Shown in pieces: positions 44,440 through 56,700 of a stretch of 64,000 bases of DNA. The stretch covers positions 1,397,201,001 through 1,397,265,000 of the forward strand of contig CM057456.1 in NCBI GenBank assembly GCA_016271365.2, written 5' to 3'. How positions within the stretch are numbered: the first letter of the stretch is position 1; each line of letters starts with the position of its first letter. The notes under the pieces are model-generated. The model made no database searches. It saw only the letters and a program-made list of their open reading frames with translations, and was not told the DNA's origin. Origin of the DNA: Neoceratodus forsteri (lineage: Eukaryota; Chordata; Ceratodontiformes; Ceratodontidae). Position numbers and translations under genes: made by a program.

Positions 44440-45701
44440 GTACTGTATTTTACTCATTAATCTGATGGACAGGTTTTTTTTTTTTTTCTTTCTTCTGCAA
44501 GAGCAGTATAATAACTGAATTTCAGTTAGTGTTTCACAGATACCAGTACTGTGATTCGCCTGTTCTGCTGGCATTTTAGTATATTAGTATCCAAGGGGGT
44601 GGGGGGGGACAGCAAAGTGGGCGCTCAGTATGGGTGCTGACAATCGAGCAGACACGAAAGACCATAAGGCTTATTCTGCAGGCATTTTAATATGTTAGTA
44701 GTATGAATACCCTTTATGAACTTGAATGTCTAGAATGCTGCATAATTTAGGAATTTCAGTTTGTCACAACAAGGGAGTATACTTTTTTCTTCTTTACAGT
44801 AGTTGTTGACTTAGATTGGCCCCAGCATTAATTGTATAACACAACTACAAAGATATCTGTACAAATAGTAGGCAAAAGCTACACCTACTTAAACAAATGT
44901 ATTCATAAGAAGTCAGAATTACTTTTGGCACCATAACTGTGAAAAGGAAGTTACAAACAAACAGCAAATCTATAAATTCCGTAGTACATACCTCCTTAAC
45001 TGAAAGCCGTTTTACAGTATGACCATTCTGCTGTAGCAGTATTTTTTTTTTTTTACTTTTTTTACTTTATATGAATAAAAAGGTCTGGAATCAAACCTCA
45101 TATTGTTAATAATGGTGACATCATATTACGCCCCCCCCGACACACACATACATGTTTGGCATAAAGTCTGTCGGCAATCTCTGCCAGTCTTTATGCCAAC
45201 TGGCTGGCTCCATAGCCTCAAGTAAGCAATAACACTCAACACAGTGTGTGGTCTTTGCAGTAGATACAGATGCTTCTGGTGAGTAAAAGACATGCGGCTC
45301 CGCCAAGTGCGATGTGTGCATGGATTACCCCTTTGACTGCACAGGTGTGTTATTCCACTTATCAAATGGTTGTTTATAAAAACTAAGTAATAAATGTTTT
45401 AAGTAAGAAAAATGAATGTGTAGTGACACGATGAAACAATAATCAGTTTTACAGATACTGGGGGAGTCTGTTTTGTACCCCCAATCTTATTTTTTTTAAA
45501 ACTAGCCACTCTTTCCTCACAGCTGTGCAATGTCTATTTACATTTAAACATTTTTCTCTCACTAGTATGTAATGAATTGCTCTGCCTTATGGTTGCTTGT
45601 ATACCATCCACTGCCGCCACCAGAGTCCTGTCACACTGAAATGCACTATAATGTATAGTGAGCCTTTGTTCTGCATTGAAAATCCATGCCAGCTGAAACC
45701 T
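44440..45701. other. Intron, no gene seen
   Basis: Contains T runs at about 44476-44488 and 45042-45054 and a C run near 45131. No gene signal. Confidence 0.5.
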
Positions 45702-45883
45702 GACATTCTAAAAGAACCAAGGGGAGAACTAGTGACACCACTGACTACCCTTTTTAACAAATCATGGGAGGATGGTGTGGTACCTGAGGACTGAAGGAGG
45801 GCGAATGTGATTCCCCAGAGTGGGAGCAAGGCAGAGGCAGGAAACTACAGACCTGTTAGTTTGACCTCAATGGCAGGGAAAGT
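45702..45883 (+). mobile_element. CR1 RT fragment
   Basis: Closely matches the RT segment of CR1 copy 2 at about 35055-35240 (ELVTPLTTLFNKSWEDGVVP, then a stop where TGG became TGA, then NYRPVSLTSMAGKV-like). Both ends are truncated. It abuts a minus-strand LINE at 45884. Confidence 0.8.
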
Positions 45884-47455
45884 TTATTTATTTATTTATT
45901 GAATTGTTTCACCAGGAAAGGCACACTGAGCAAAAAGATGCTCGTCTCCCAGTGCGACCTGGGGGAGGAGGAACAAAGGAGAGGATAACACGCAGGTTAT
46001 CAGTGTGAGATACATTTAGCGTTACAAGTTACAGTATACATAGGAGAGGATAACACACAAACTATCGATGTGAAATACATTTAGTATTAAGTTGTACATT
46101 AGTATGAGGATACATTTAGTAGGAATTACAGCTGAGTTTAAGGTTTACAACTTGGGTTACAGTTAGGCACAAGACATGTAGATCCATAACACGGAGCAGT
46201 TGTACATGGAATAAAAGTGCAGGTAAGACAGCAATAGGGTATTAAGTGCAATAGTTAGTATAATAAGCCAGTTTCCATAGCATATGCCAGGTGCCTCTGG
46301 TCAGGCAGTTGAGGGGTAGAGGGACACGAGGGGGGGGGCACATGAGGGTATCATGTGCAGGCACAATTTACTGTAAGGTAATTTGCCAGGGCGGTAGATA
46401 GGGAGGGAGTGAGTGGAAGAGGAGTGACGAATTTGAAGAGGGAGTTCGTTCCAGAGTTTAGGGAAGCGGTGTGAGAAGGCTGATTGGCCAACGGAGGTCC
46501 TCCACCTAGGGATTAATAATTGAAGGGTGTCGTGGGATCTAAGGGCAAGGGTCGGAGTGGGGGGGGTGATGATAGTAAGGAGGTGAGGTATAATGGGAGG
46601 GAACCGAGACAGAATTTCGAGACAAATTTAGCACAATGCAGTTGGCGGCAATATTCGAGGGATGGGAATGCAAGTGAACAATAGAGATTGCAGTGATGGG
46701 CGCGGGGGGGAGCACTGAGAGCTAAGTGGCAGAAGGCGTTAAAGAGGGGGTCCAGTTTGGATAGGGTAGACTTGGGAGCGGCACTGTAGACTATGTCGCA
46801 GTAGTCAAAGTCTGTCTTTTGGATGAGACGTTAAACCGAGGTCCCATCTGCCTGAATTGGTGGTAGTTCAGGTGGATATTAAAGATCCCATGGTACTTAT
46901 CAAAAAGAGTAGGGGAATTTCCCCGGTGTCCTGGCCAAATTTTCCTCATTCACTAAAAATACCACCAACAGCTTAATCTGGTTCAAGGTCATTTGGCACT
47001 CATCTGTATCCCTCTCCCCCAGGGTCATGCCTGAAAATAGGCAGGATTTGTCTAGTGCACCTACCCGGTCAACAAAAACTAAATAAATAAAAAGGACGGA
47101 AGGATCATCTTCTGCACTAGTTCACGCCTCACAGTTAGCTGCTGAGGTTCCTATAAAGGGCACTGAGCTTAGGGTGCAGTTTTTTCAAGATTGTGTCGAT
47201 GTGGACGGAGAAGGATAGATGTTGGTCAAGCCAACCCTTAAGTACCAGAAGGAGGTGGTGTTTTCCAGTACTGTCCCATCCAGGGTGTGAAAGGAAGGGA
47301 GGGTGGAGAGCTTGGACAGTCGATGCCTTGTGCCAAAGGACATGGTGACTATTTTTTTAGTGCTACTGTACACAGCCAGCCTGAGCTGCCACCACAGGGT
47401 TCTGATTCCCTGGAACCTCTCGAGCTTCACTCTTGAGGTCACAGGGAATCAGAAC
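45884..47455 (-). mobile_element. LINE 3' half (jockey-type), with nested SINE
   Basis: On the minus strand, 47442-47185 reads TMSFGTRHRLSKLSTLPSFH and TVLENTTSFWYLRVGLTN, the region after the RT catalytic core of jockey-superfamily LINEs (KT..M.F...; KYLGV). It continues past the SINE insert with FDYCDIVYSAAPKSTLSKLD, around 46820-46740, and a WNELPLQIRHS-type end near 46450. The tail reaches (TAAA)n-like sequence at 45884-45900. The head is missing and frames are broken. The family resembles the LINE at 60580-62288. Confidence 0.68.
46811..47098 (+). mobile_element. tRNA-derived SINE, 5'-truncated
   Basis: Same body as the SINE at 13948: GGATGAGACGTTAAACCGAG, GATCCCATGG, GGGGAATTTCCCCGGTG, CTTAATCTGGTTCAAGGTC, GCCTGAAAATAGGCAGG and an AAATAAATAAAAA tail. 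It lacks the tRNA head and sits in the middle of a minus-strand LINE coding region. Confidence 0.85.
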
Positions 47456-47533
47456 ACCTCTGTGGCACCACAGGCTGGTTGTGCACAGTTGCCCATCCAA
47501 TATTCTCTGCATTGTAATCACTGCCACTAACTC

Positions 47534-48655
47534 TTAAAGGGACACTAAACATTGCAGGGGTCACTCAAATTGTGAAAGCCAGTAACAAGATCTTTCAAAT
47601 GAGGTATTGGGTTTACCTGTACGGGACAGGAGTCAGACCAGGTGTGTAACCTGGGCATTATTTTTGACGACGGTCTGACTCTGAAATTTCAGGTGTCCAC
47701 TGTTGTTAAATCCTCATTATACCATCTGATTAATATTGCCTGTGTGAAACATCTGGTTCCTCCGGGTGACCTTCCAACACTTGTCCATGCCTTCATTACT
47801 ATCCGTCTTGACTATTGCAATGCCCTCTACCTAGGGCTACCTGGGGTTGATATCCGCCACTTGCAGCTAGTGCAGAATGCTGCAGCCCAGGCTGTTGACT
47901 GGCACTTCCAGGGCCAGTCATATTACGCCTGTGCTGCGTGAACAGCACTGGCTGCCGGTTCAGTGGCGGATCACCTATAAGGTAGACTTGCTTGCCTTCA
48001 AGGCCCTACACGAACAGGACCTGACTGCCTGAAAGATCTCCTGGTTTCCCTACTCCCCAAATCATTCCTCCGATCTGCCGATGAGGGATTGCTAGAGGTT
48101 CCCAGGGTTCGTCTAAAAACCTCTGGGGCTCACGCTTTTTCATTTGCAGCACCGACCATGTGGAACACTCTACCTTGTTGGTTAAGAGAATGCCTGACCG
48201 TCAGCAGTTTTCAAACTATGTTAAAAAACTTATTTATTTTCTTAGGCTTATCCAGACTGATTTTAAATATTTATATTGTTGATGCTTTTATGTGATTATG
48301 CAGTGCCTTGATTTTGAAAGGCACTTGATAAATAAAATATTGATTGATTGAGATATGAATAGCTAAGTAATATGTAAATCAACTCATAGCAACAGCCATT
48401 TCATGCAGTCTTAAAAACAGGAAGTGATGTCACTGAGGGGCTAGGTCTATGTTGTTAATTACAGCTTGTCCCTCAGTGACATCACTTTCTGTTGTAAGAG
48501 TGCATGAAATGGCTGCTGCCTTGTTTTGATTTTCAGATGATTTAAATATCTCAAGACATTTTACACCTACAAGGAAGCCAAATACACTGTTCAGCATAAC
48601 TTTTCATGGGCTTTCACAGTTTGAGCAATTTCTACAATGTTTACTGTTCCTTTAA
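47534..48655. mobile_element. T2-type MITE interrupted by an L2-like fragment
   Basis: The left end is TTAAAGGGACACTAAACATT and the right end AATGTTTACTGTTCCTTTAA; both carry TTAA and fit TTAAAGGRR. Inner matches include CAAATTGTGAAAGCC and its counterpart. A palindromic core at about 48390-48515 pairs CATTTCATGCAG, AGTGATGTCACTGAGGG and so on with their reverse complements. A LINE fragment lies in the left arm at about 47640-48351. Confidence 0.8.
47640..48351 (+). pseudogene. L2-like ORF2 C-terminus, nested in MITE
   Basis: Frame 47642-47941 reads NLGIIFDDGLTLKFQVSTVV, HLVPPGDLPTLVHAFITIRL, DYCNALYLG and LQLVQNAAA. After a frameshift, 48089-48295 gives VPRVRLKTSGAHAFSFAAPT and MWNTLPCWLRE, ending at 48295. 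The 3' end is GGCACTTGATAAATAAAATA followed by (TTGA)n, as in L2-type LINEs. It is related to the antisense LINE at 29637-32127 and is 5'-truncated just after the RT catalytic region. Confidence 0.8.
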
Positions 48656-49349
48656 GTTCTTTTAGAGTCACGTGGAACAAACGTGAGTGCCGCTGGAAGT
48701 TGTACTTCCTTCCAGCAGCATTTACGTTGAGTCTCACTTGGCTTTGGAGCTGTCTGCAGTGATTTCAGTTATGCATTTCATTATGACTGGACTTCACAGC
48801 ATTGCCTCTCTGGCAAAGCACGTCCCACACTTTCCACTTGCATGGTGCAGCAGAAAAGAATGGCATTTAACTGCTCACTTGAATCATGGTGCTGGGAAGA
48901 GTATTTCTGGAGAAACATTGGTGGGGCATGGGGGCAGAACCAATGAACTTTGGAGGCAGAATAGGGGTGGAGGGGAAGTTGTTGGTATGCGTGGACTGGG
49001 CAAAGACAGTTTGACAGAGTGAGGCTGGAAGGCAAACCAAACTCAGATCTCCTGTGAACACTATGGACTTTGTACCGTTCTTCAGAATCCTTCTAGTTCA
49101 CAAAATCCACAGTCACACTTTGGATTGTCTGTGCAGCTCTAGATTAAAATTAAATTTTTTTTAATGCTAATATTGTAGTTGTTATGAAATTTGTGACAGT
49201 GTTCTCATAATAGTGGAGAATTCACTACTAAAAATGCAACATCATTTGATGGCTCGAGGAAGAAAAAATACAGATTTTTGTCACATTACTACATTTTGGA
49301 GAAGAAAACTATAGTATATAAACTCTAACCTTTAGTCTTTTCTTTTAAG
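48656..49349. other. Intron, no gene seen
   Basis: No coding signal other than the acceptor of the following exon (GTCTTTTCTTTTAAG). Confidence 0.5.
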
Positions 49350-49447
49350 AAAAACATGTACTTCAGCCAGATGACTGCTTCATCCCCAAATCTTTGGAGG
49401 TATCCAGTCGTACCTTTGTTTGCAGACAAGACCTCACTGATGTTTTG
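49350..49447 (+). CDS. RAPGEF5: RAPGEF5-like exon 4 of 4 in window (98 nt, RA domain end)
   Basis: Acceptor GTCTTTTCTTTTAAG, donor GTAAGA. Its first two bases complete the codon opened by the previous exon (G|AA, Glu), then KHVLQPDDCFIPKSLEVSSR and TFVCRQDLTDVL, ending in phase 0. This is the second half of the RA domain. The joined SGEKHVLQPDDC lines up with SGGEKVVLKPNDV of RAPGEF4 (from memory), and RTFVCRQDLTDVL with RLFACPREQFDSL. The next exon should start with the TPLPEQ-type linker before the CDC25 catalytic domain; it is not found before 64000. Confidence 0.9.
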
Positions 49448-49939
49448 GTAAGAGCCTGTGTGGGATGTTTTCTTATGATTGCAGGACTTCTGCACAGTTC
49501 ATTTTGGATACCCACATTCATATAGTAACATACATGGTGATAGTACTGTGATAGCAGAAAGGACTTGAGGTGCACCTTGCACTCCCCTCTTGTCACACAG
49601 CAGTAACAGTACCCTAAATTGAGTGCTAACACATATATCCAAGCTTACCACTACTCATGCTGCGTAACCCTCTATAGCACCGTTTACACTCAGCCTTAGT
49701 ACACTGGTGTGGGTAATCTAGAGAGCCACACCGGTGTGCATTTGTGAGTGAAAACTGTCCAGGCATTGAATCGATAGGCACTTTTACACAGCACCCTACC
49801 AAATCACAACAGTTTTGTTGCACTGGCTCCTGCTTAGTCTGAACCGCAAGCCTGTGCATTTACGCAGCAGCCCTCACATTGGTGCCTAGGCTGTTCCGTC
49901 ATCTCAGTCACATTTCTGGCTGAAGACTTCCCAGTCACT
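49448..49939. other. Probable intron, no gene seen
   Basis: No coding or repeat signal beyond short matches. Confidence 0.45.
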
Positions 49940-49941
49940 AG

Positions 49942-50270
49942 AGCTATAATACCCAAGATCAGCTAAATAAAGTTTCAGATACTAGCAAGAAAGCTGAACT
50001 AGGAGAAACAAGCTATTTTTGCAAAACAAGAGTTAAAAAGTACTTTAAAAATGATTGGAAAGTGGAGCCCTAATACCGGCCATGTGCTTATACATTTTAA
50101 TAGCACTTGGGATATGAATATGCATTAGCACATGCCCAGTATTATGGCTCTACTTTCTGATTGCTTTTAAAATTACTTTACAGACCCCATTTTGCAAAAG
50201 TAGCTAGTTTCCCCAAATTCAGCTTTCTTGCTAGTATCTGGTGCTATATTTAGCTGAATTTGGGTAAAAA
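49942..50270. mobile_element. Palindromic element, ~145-bp arms
   Basis: The left arm (about 49948-50095: CCCAAGATCAGCTAAATA, CAGATACTAGCAAGAAAGC, TTTTGCAAAA, GAAAGTGGAGCCCTAATAC) pairs with the right arm (about 50115-50269), ending TATTTAGCTGAATTTGGG. TA flanks both ends (49948-49949 area and 50270), suggesting a TA target as in Tc1/mariner-type elements. The termini are unlike the T2 group. No coding capacity. Confidence 0.7.
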
Positions 50271-50924
50271 ATTCCACATACGAGCCTCGGGACCTTGTCT
50301 AAGGAAGTGCTGCAGAGTAAGCAAGATGGGATCCTGGAGGGTCTCTCAGTACTCTCTCTGGGATCGATGTGAGCACTGCCGTGTGAGTACACAGCAGCAT
50401 ACAACCGTAAAATGCAGCGCAACAACAAACCCAAGAAAACAGGGAATGCCAGATCAGCAAGTGCTCATTTTGTATGCACTCTAGGTTCCCTGTACACAAC
50501 AAAAAATGTAACGCTCCAGATGCTCTACACCGCTTGATGTGGTACAGAGCCCACAGTGAAAAAGGGGTTAATGTTTCTTCTCAGCTCTTCTCCCAGACTG
50601 AGGAGTGAACTGGTGAGGGTCTTTTCAGTTGTAATGTAGACTGTGCCACTTCACATACCATGGCTTGAGGGGAAATTAGTCCCACAATGCACCATGAGAT
50701 TCCGTTTAGGATGAGTCCCAGTATGGAAGGGGCAGGTACAAACCAATCCTGGGGAACACACATGGGGGATGCCAGTTTGAAACTGGTGAGGTTGGAGGCT
50801 CCTTTTACTCTTTAATAGTTGTGTACACCACTGCCTCAGTAAACGACCAGATGCAGACTATTAGCAGAGCAGAGCAATACAGATCACACACCATTAGTGA
50901 GTGGAAACACAAATAAAGCTATTC
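50271..50924. other. No gene seen
   Basis: No supported gene or repeat. Open frames on both strands are short and unrelated to any family I recognise. Confidence 0.45.
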
Positions 50925-51075
50925 TCCAGGAATCTGCCTAGTCCTGCTTTGAAAGCCTGCGTAATGCTACCTTCCACGTCCTCACTAGGAAGACTATTCC
51001 ACATGCTTACCACCCTCTGTGTGAAGTAGAGCTTTCTCATCCTCCCCAGTCTGAGAGCAGGCATGCCTTCTAGTT
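50925..51075 (-). mobile_element. CR1/L3-like ORF2 C-terminal scrap
   Basis: Minus-strand translation around 51035-50935 gives LHTEGGKHVE-type and, in the neighbouring frame, QRVVSMWNSLPSEDVEGS with ITQAFKAGL, the WNSLP C-terminal signature of CR1-group LINEs. It is heavily decayed. Confidence 0.55.
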
Positions 51076-51697
51076 TTGTTTGTACCCATCAGATTCATTC
51101 AGATGCTGTCATGCATGCCTTGTAAATTCTCAGACAAAGGGTGACTGGGTTTAGTGTGGTTGAAATGGATTTAGAGACGAGGTTAAACTCCTTTTGGATA
51201 GAGGGATAAATCCCATCTATAACTCCTCCACTTGTTCTGTTGTCTAATGAAGGTTGCAAATGATCAGAAAGCAGGACATATTGCAAACCTATTAAAAGTC
51301 TACAGGGACATTGTGTTAAAAAGTCTTTCCTTATCCAGTGCACTTCTTTACTTTTATTTTATTTATTTTTATTTATTTAGTTTTTGTTGACCGGTAAGTG
51401 CACTAGACAAATCCTGCCTATTTTCAGGCACGACCCGGGGGAGGGGGATACAGATGAATGCCAGCTGACCTTGAAATAGATTAAGCTGTTGGTGGTATTT
51501 TTAGTGAATGAAGGAAATTTAGCCAGGACACTGGGGAAATTCCCCTACTCTTTTTGCTCTGCCAACATGGGGCTTGACTTCCCGAGAGCAGAGTGGAGGA
51601 GCACAGTTTGGAGCCGGACAGCAGAGAAGGAGGAAGTGCTGATGTGGCAGGGGAGAGGGCCTCCTCCCCTGCCTTGTATACCACTTGAGGCCTGAAA

Positions 51698-53772
51698 ATG
51701 AGTTCAGACACTTTTATGGATCAAGAAGATCGAAATGAGGAGCTGGAAAGGAAAAAGAAGGAATTAAGAGAGAAAACTTCTTCCGTGGAGATGGAGGGAG
51801 GAGATGTTGCAAGCGTGAATAAAAAAAATGTTTTGGAAAATAATCAGCAAAAGAGTAAAGAAACAGGAGGTCTTATAGAGCCAGATATTTCTGTTATGGA
51901 AAGCAAAGGAAAAAGGCCAGACTCCTATCAGGCTAAACTGAGAAGCAATGATGTGGCAGTATCAAAGCAAGCTGCACCTGCTGAGACGGGGGAAAAAACA
52001 ATTGAAAGTGTCAGCACTGAAAGAAAAGGTGAAAGTAAGTTGGAAACGGCTTGGCCTGAAAAGGATTGTAGAAAGCAAGACAGAAAGTAAAGAAAGAGCT
52101 GAAACAAATAAAGAAAACACAGATTTTGAAGATATTGAGGAAGTCACAGAAAAAAAGGGCCCATTAGGAAACAGTAAAGGAGAAAAAAAGGAGGTTTCAG
52201 ATTCAGAAGAGAGAACTTTGAGACTTTGCAGACGCACCTGAATGGGTAACAGAAGCCTTATTACAAGCAGGTTGGAAAAGAAAGGATGATGGGTCTGGGT
52301 GGGATCCAAACAGGCCCAGTACATCAAGAATTAGTAAAAACCAAAAAGAAGACACAAGGGATGTAGAAAGTAAATTTGAGGAAAAAGTGGATGAAGCCAA
52401 AAAACAGAAAGATGTAACATCAGAGGCAGATAAAACAAAAGAGATAATTTTTGATGGACTTGATTGCAGTAATGAAGAGTTATATATGGAGCATGAGCAG
52501 AAAACAATATTAACAGATAAAGAAACGCAAGAGGAAGGGGAAGGCCAGAAGGAGAAACCCTGGGGTGGGAATACTAAAGAAAGATTATTTCCTAAAGATA
52601 TAAAACCACAGCAAGCTAAAAGAAGAAACGCGGTACGCCTGAGATTTAGAGGGCCCTCTGAGGATGTGCCCAACAGAATTTTTATTGGGAAAGAACTCTT
52701 AATGAATAAAATGAAGTTTTATCCATATGAAATATATGCCTTTATTCATGTACCAGGAAGTACAGAATTTGACATAAGTTTTAAACATGGAGGAGGGTTG
52801 GACCGCTTTGAAAATTATATCAGCAAATGAAATATACAGACTTATGGAAGGATTTCTCAGTTATTCCAGATCAAACCTGCTTTTAAGATAGTGACTGTGT
52901 TATTTAAATGAAGGCATCAGTGTGTCGACATTAATGTCTGAATCAAGCAGAGGTGTAATGCATGGGCATGGAACGATATTGGGTGAAAATGGTCTGTGGA
53001 CAGGTGGATGGAAATATAAACCAACACCTAAACAAGTAGATGGGGAAATTCAACATTTGCCGAACTTTTTTTTTTCTAGGCCAAGAATGAGGCATTGTTT
53101 TTTATGCAGGTCAAGTCCGGGCCTGCTACAAATGTGGAGAGCGAGGTCACTTTAGTAATGTCTGTGGTAACGTCAGGTGTGGCCTATGTGGGGTTGTTGG
53201 GCATTTTGGGGCAGAATGCACAAACCAAGTTAAATATAGTTTGTGTGAAGAGGAAAGGCACACCTTTGCAAAATGTCCCTGGGCTTCCCATAATATCCCA
53301 GAAACTGGAGAAAGAGCAGAGCAAGATGTCTACCTGGCTGTGGCACAGAAAGAGAAAGAGAAGCAAGATAAGGTAATAAGGAAAGCCATTATCAGAGAGG
53401 ACATGGAAAAAGGAATAAAGGTACAACTTCGGACTAAAGGGTTGATAATACCAGAGCAAAAAGAATCAAAAGAAAAAACAGAGACTTTTAAAATGGAAAG
53501 GAAGACAAAAAAGAAACTGGATTTACTATGGTTACAAGATCTAAAAACAAAAAGAAGAGTACAGCAAAACAGATAATCTCATTGGAAAAAGATTGTGAAG
53601 GTGTAGAGTTAACAAATAAATACACCTTATTACAAGACAAGGAATGGTCCACTATGGAGGAGGGCTCTGATCGGTCCAACACGGATGTTTCTGAAGGTGC
53701 AGGAGAGGAAGATGGAGACACAACAGACATGCAGGTGTCAAAGAAAAGGAAAAAATCTACAGAGGCAGGGTA
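51698..53772 (+). pseudogene. Tx1-type ORF1 with CCHC knuckles, broken
   Basis: ATG at 51698 opens a Lys/Glu-rich, low-complexity N-terminal region (MSSDTFMDQEDRNEELERKK) to a frameshift near 52090. The next pieces run to 52241 and then 52387-52830, whose end (VRLRFRGPSEDVPNRIFIG, HVPGSTEFDISFKHGGGLDR) looks like the globular core. After several stops, 53107-53284 encodes the zinc knuckles: CYKCGERGHFSNVC, CGLCGVVGHFGAEC and a third C-x4-H-x4-C (CEEERHTFAKC). A Lys/Glu-rich tail runs to 53772. ORF1 protein is expected to bind the element RNA. Confidence 0.8.
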
Positions 53773-53799
53773 AAAGTGAGGGGGAAACAAAATGGGAAG

Positions 53800-56700
53800 T
53801 TTAAAATGCCTCACTGATAAGACAAATAGTATTAAAAATAGAAGGAAGAGGCTGTTAACTTTTAAAATACTATATGACTTGAAAAGTGACTTATATGTAT
53901 TCCAAGACACAAGGTTACACACTAGATGAAATTCAACAAACTCAGAAAGACTGGACATGGGGACCATCCTTATGGTCCTTTGGGATAGATAGGTGTAGGG
54001 GGGTAGCTTTCTCTTCTCATGATGTTCAGATTTTAAAAGTAATAGATTTGGTACCTGGAAGAGCTATGATTATTGATGTTATCTTAAAAAAGAAATCTGT
54101 GAGAATTATTGTAATTTATAATCCACAAAGGAAAAAAGAAAGGAATATGCTAATAGATCAAATAGAGGCTTATTTGCATACTTCAAAACTTGTGGTGTGG
54201 GGGGAGACTTTAACTGTGGGTTATCTAGAGCAGATTGGGGGAGGGCAACATCAAAAATTTTGTGATCGACTCACTTGAAAAGAATGTTAGATAAAGCTGG
54301 GATGGAGGATGGATATAAGTTAAAAGGAAAAAGGAGAACACACATATTTCAAGGGTTCATGTTCTACTAGAGATTTCTGGATGGTAAAAAAAGTGGAGGT
54401 AGTTGATATTAGGAGTATACTGATTGAGACATCAGATCATGTGGAGTAGAAGTTGAAATTAACTTGGGAATAGGATGAGAATAGGAAAAGACTATTGAGG
54501 ATGAATACAGCTAAGCTACAAGAAGATACTTGTATAGAAAATATTAAAATAATACTGGAAGATAAGTTAACAGTTATGGAATTATGTGATAGTGGAACAG
54601 AATGGTGGGAAGATACTAAAAATGAAATCAAACAATATATGATCGAAGAAGGACAGAAAGTAGAGGCAACAAATTATGGGAAGTATTTAAAATTAAGGGC
54701 TAGATTATATAAATTTATGACAAGGCAGGTTAAAGATAAGGTGGATGAATCTAAACAAATTAAGGTTAAAATGAAAGAATACCAGTATACTGTAATAGGG
54801 TCACGTCTTTAATTATGGAACAAAAAAGTGGTACCCAGGGAACAAAATATCATACAAATCCTTATGACAGAAGTAAAGAAAGAATAGAAAATTGAGTTAT
54901 GTACAAATTACAGGATGGAAAAGGAAGGATACATACAGACATAGAAAATATTAAATGTACAGTACAAGAGTTTTTGAAGGAGAAATACCAGCAACAAAGA
55001 AGTAGGAAAAGTGAGGATTTTTTTCTGACAATTGAGATGCCAGAGTTGGAGGAAGATGAGGCAGAGGCGATAAAGGGGGAAGTTAAAGAAGAAGAAGTGA
55101 AAGAGGCAATAAAATCTTTGTCAAATAACACGACACCTGGGATGGATGGGATTCCGAATATGTTCTATTAAATTTTGGAAAAACAAATAGCTCCCATTTT
55201 AACAAGAGTCTACAATGGTATAATGAATGGAGACAATTTGGCAGAAAGCTTGAAAAAAGGAATAATGATTTGTTGCATAAAAAAGGAGAAAAAAACACAA
55301 CTTAAAAATTGGAGGCCCATTAGTTTATTGACTTCAGATTACAAACTTTTAGCCAAGGTAATAAATAATAGGTTAAGGACTTTTTCAGAGAAATTGATAA
55401 TGCAGTCTCAAACGTGTGCTATTCCTGGACGGAGACATACAACAAAATTTAATTTATATTAGAGAAGTCATAAATAAGGACAGGAGGATTCTTTGCAAGG
55501 GTATTTGTATGCCTTGGATCAAGAAACGGCATTTGATATTGTAAAGCATCAGTATGTATGGGATACCTTAGAAAAGTTTAAAATTTCAACAGAATTTATT
55601 AGTTTAATAAAAGCAATATATAAGGAAGCGCAAATTTGTCCTATGGTTAATGGGCATCTGGGGACTTCAATGTATATAAGGAATGGGGTTCGGCAAGGGT
55701 GCCCATTAAGTCCCTTACTATCTGTATTTTGTCTAGACCCACTTCTGAGGAGAATAGAGGTGGAGAAAGAGAAAAGTATTGTACGGCAAAATAGGGAACT
55801 GAATAAAACAAGTGCTTATGCAGATGATTGCTTAGTTTTAGTAAAAGATCAGAGTTCAGGGGATAAGTTAATAGAGTCAGTAGAGAAGTATAGCCAATAT
55901 ACAGGGATTAAGATAAATAAAGGGAAAAGTAGAATTTATCTGTTGGGGCAGTGGAGAAAAAGAAAAGAGGAGATTTGGAGATAGCAGAAGGAAGCATTAA
56001 GCTGCTGGTAATAAGATTAGAAGGGGATGATGCAATACAACAAAACTGGGAAGAAAAGTATCAAATAGCCCAAATAAAAGTACATAAATGGAAACAATGG
56101 AGTATGACACGAGAGAAAATAATTTACTTATTAAAAACGTTTATTGTCCCAATATTTTTATTTTTAGCATACATTTTTCCAGTACCATTTCAAATGCAAT
56201 CCAAAATTCAAAGTCTTTTTTCAGTTATTGTGGGGTAGCAAGTTAAATCCTATTAAAAGGGGATAACGTATAGAACCATAAAAGATGGGGGTTTAAACAT
56301 GATAAATCCAGTTGTTTTTTATATTAATATTTTTGTGTTTTCAAATATTGTACCATTAGTAAAAGGTGAGAACAAAGCTTGGTCTTGGTTAACACAGCAA
56401 TGGAATGTACCTTTCATTAAATGTATTGGGAAGAAAGGGAATATAGTAGGAGGTAAAGTGTGGCCAATATATATGGAAATTGGCAGGAAGTACAGTATTT
56501 AACCCAGTGGGGGGTAACAGTGGATGCTCTAATTAGGGGTAACAGAAAACAGATGTCTAAAGAAATTATGGAGAGGAATTTCTGGGAAAAACAAGTTTTT
56601 AAGGTAGAAAAAGGAATAAAAGAGCAGGAAATTTTAGCTGTTACATTAGAAAAAAGAATTCCGGGTAAAATGAAATATGTAGTATGGTTATGTGGTCATG

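Noticed and set aside
51962..52673. Antisense frames of 121 and 156 residues
   Set aside because: They are mirror images of the Lys/Glu-rich ORF1 of the Tx1-type LINE.
52922..53376. Separate small gene around the CCHC knuckles
   Set aside because: The knuckles lie between ORF1 and ORF2 of the Tx1-type LINE and match its ORF1 C-terminal zinc region; the apparent separate frames come from frameshifts.
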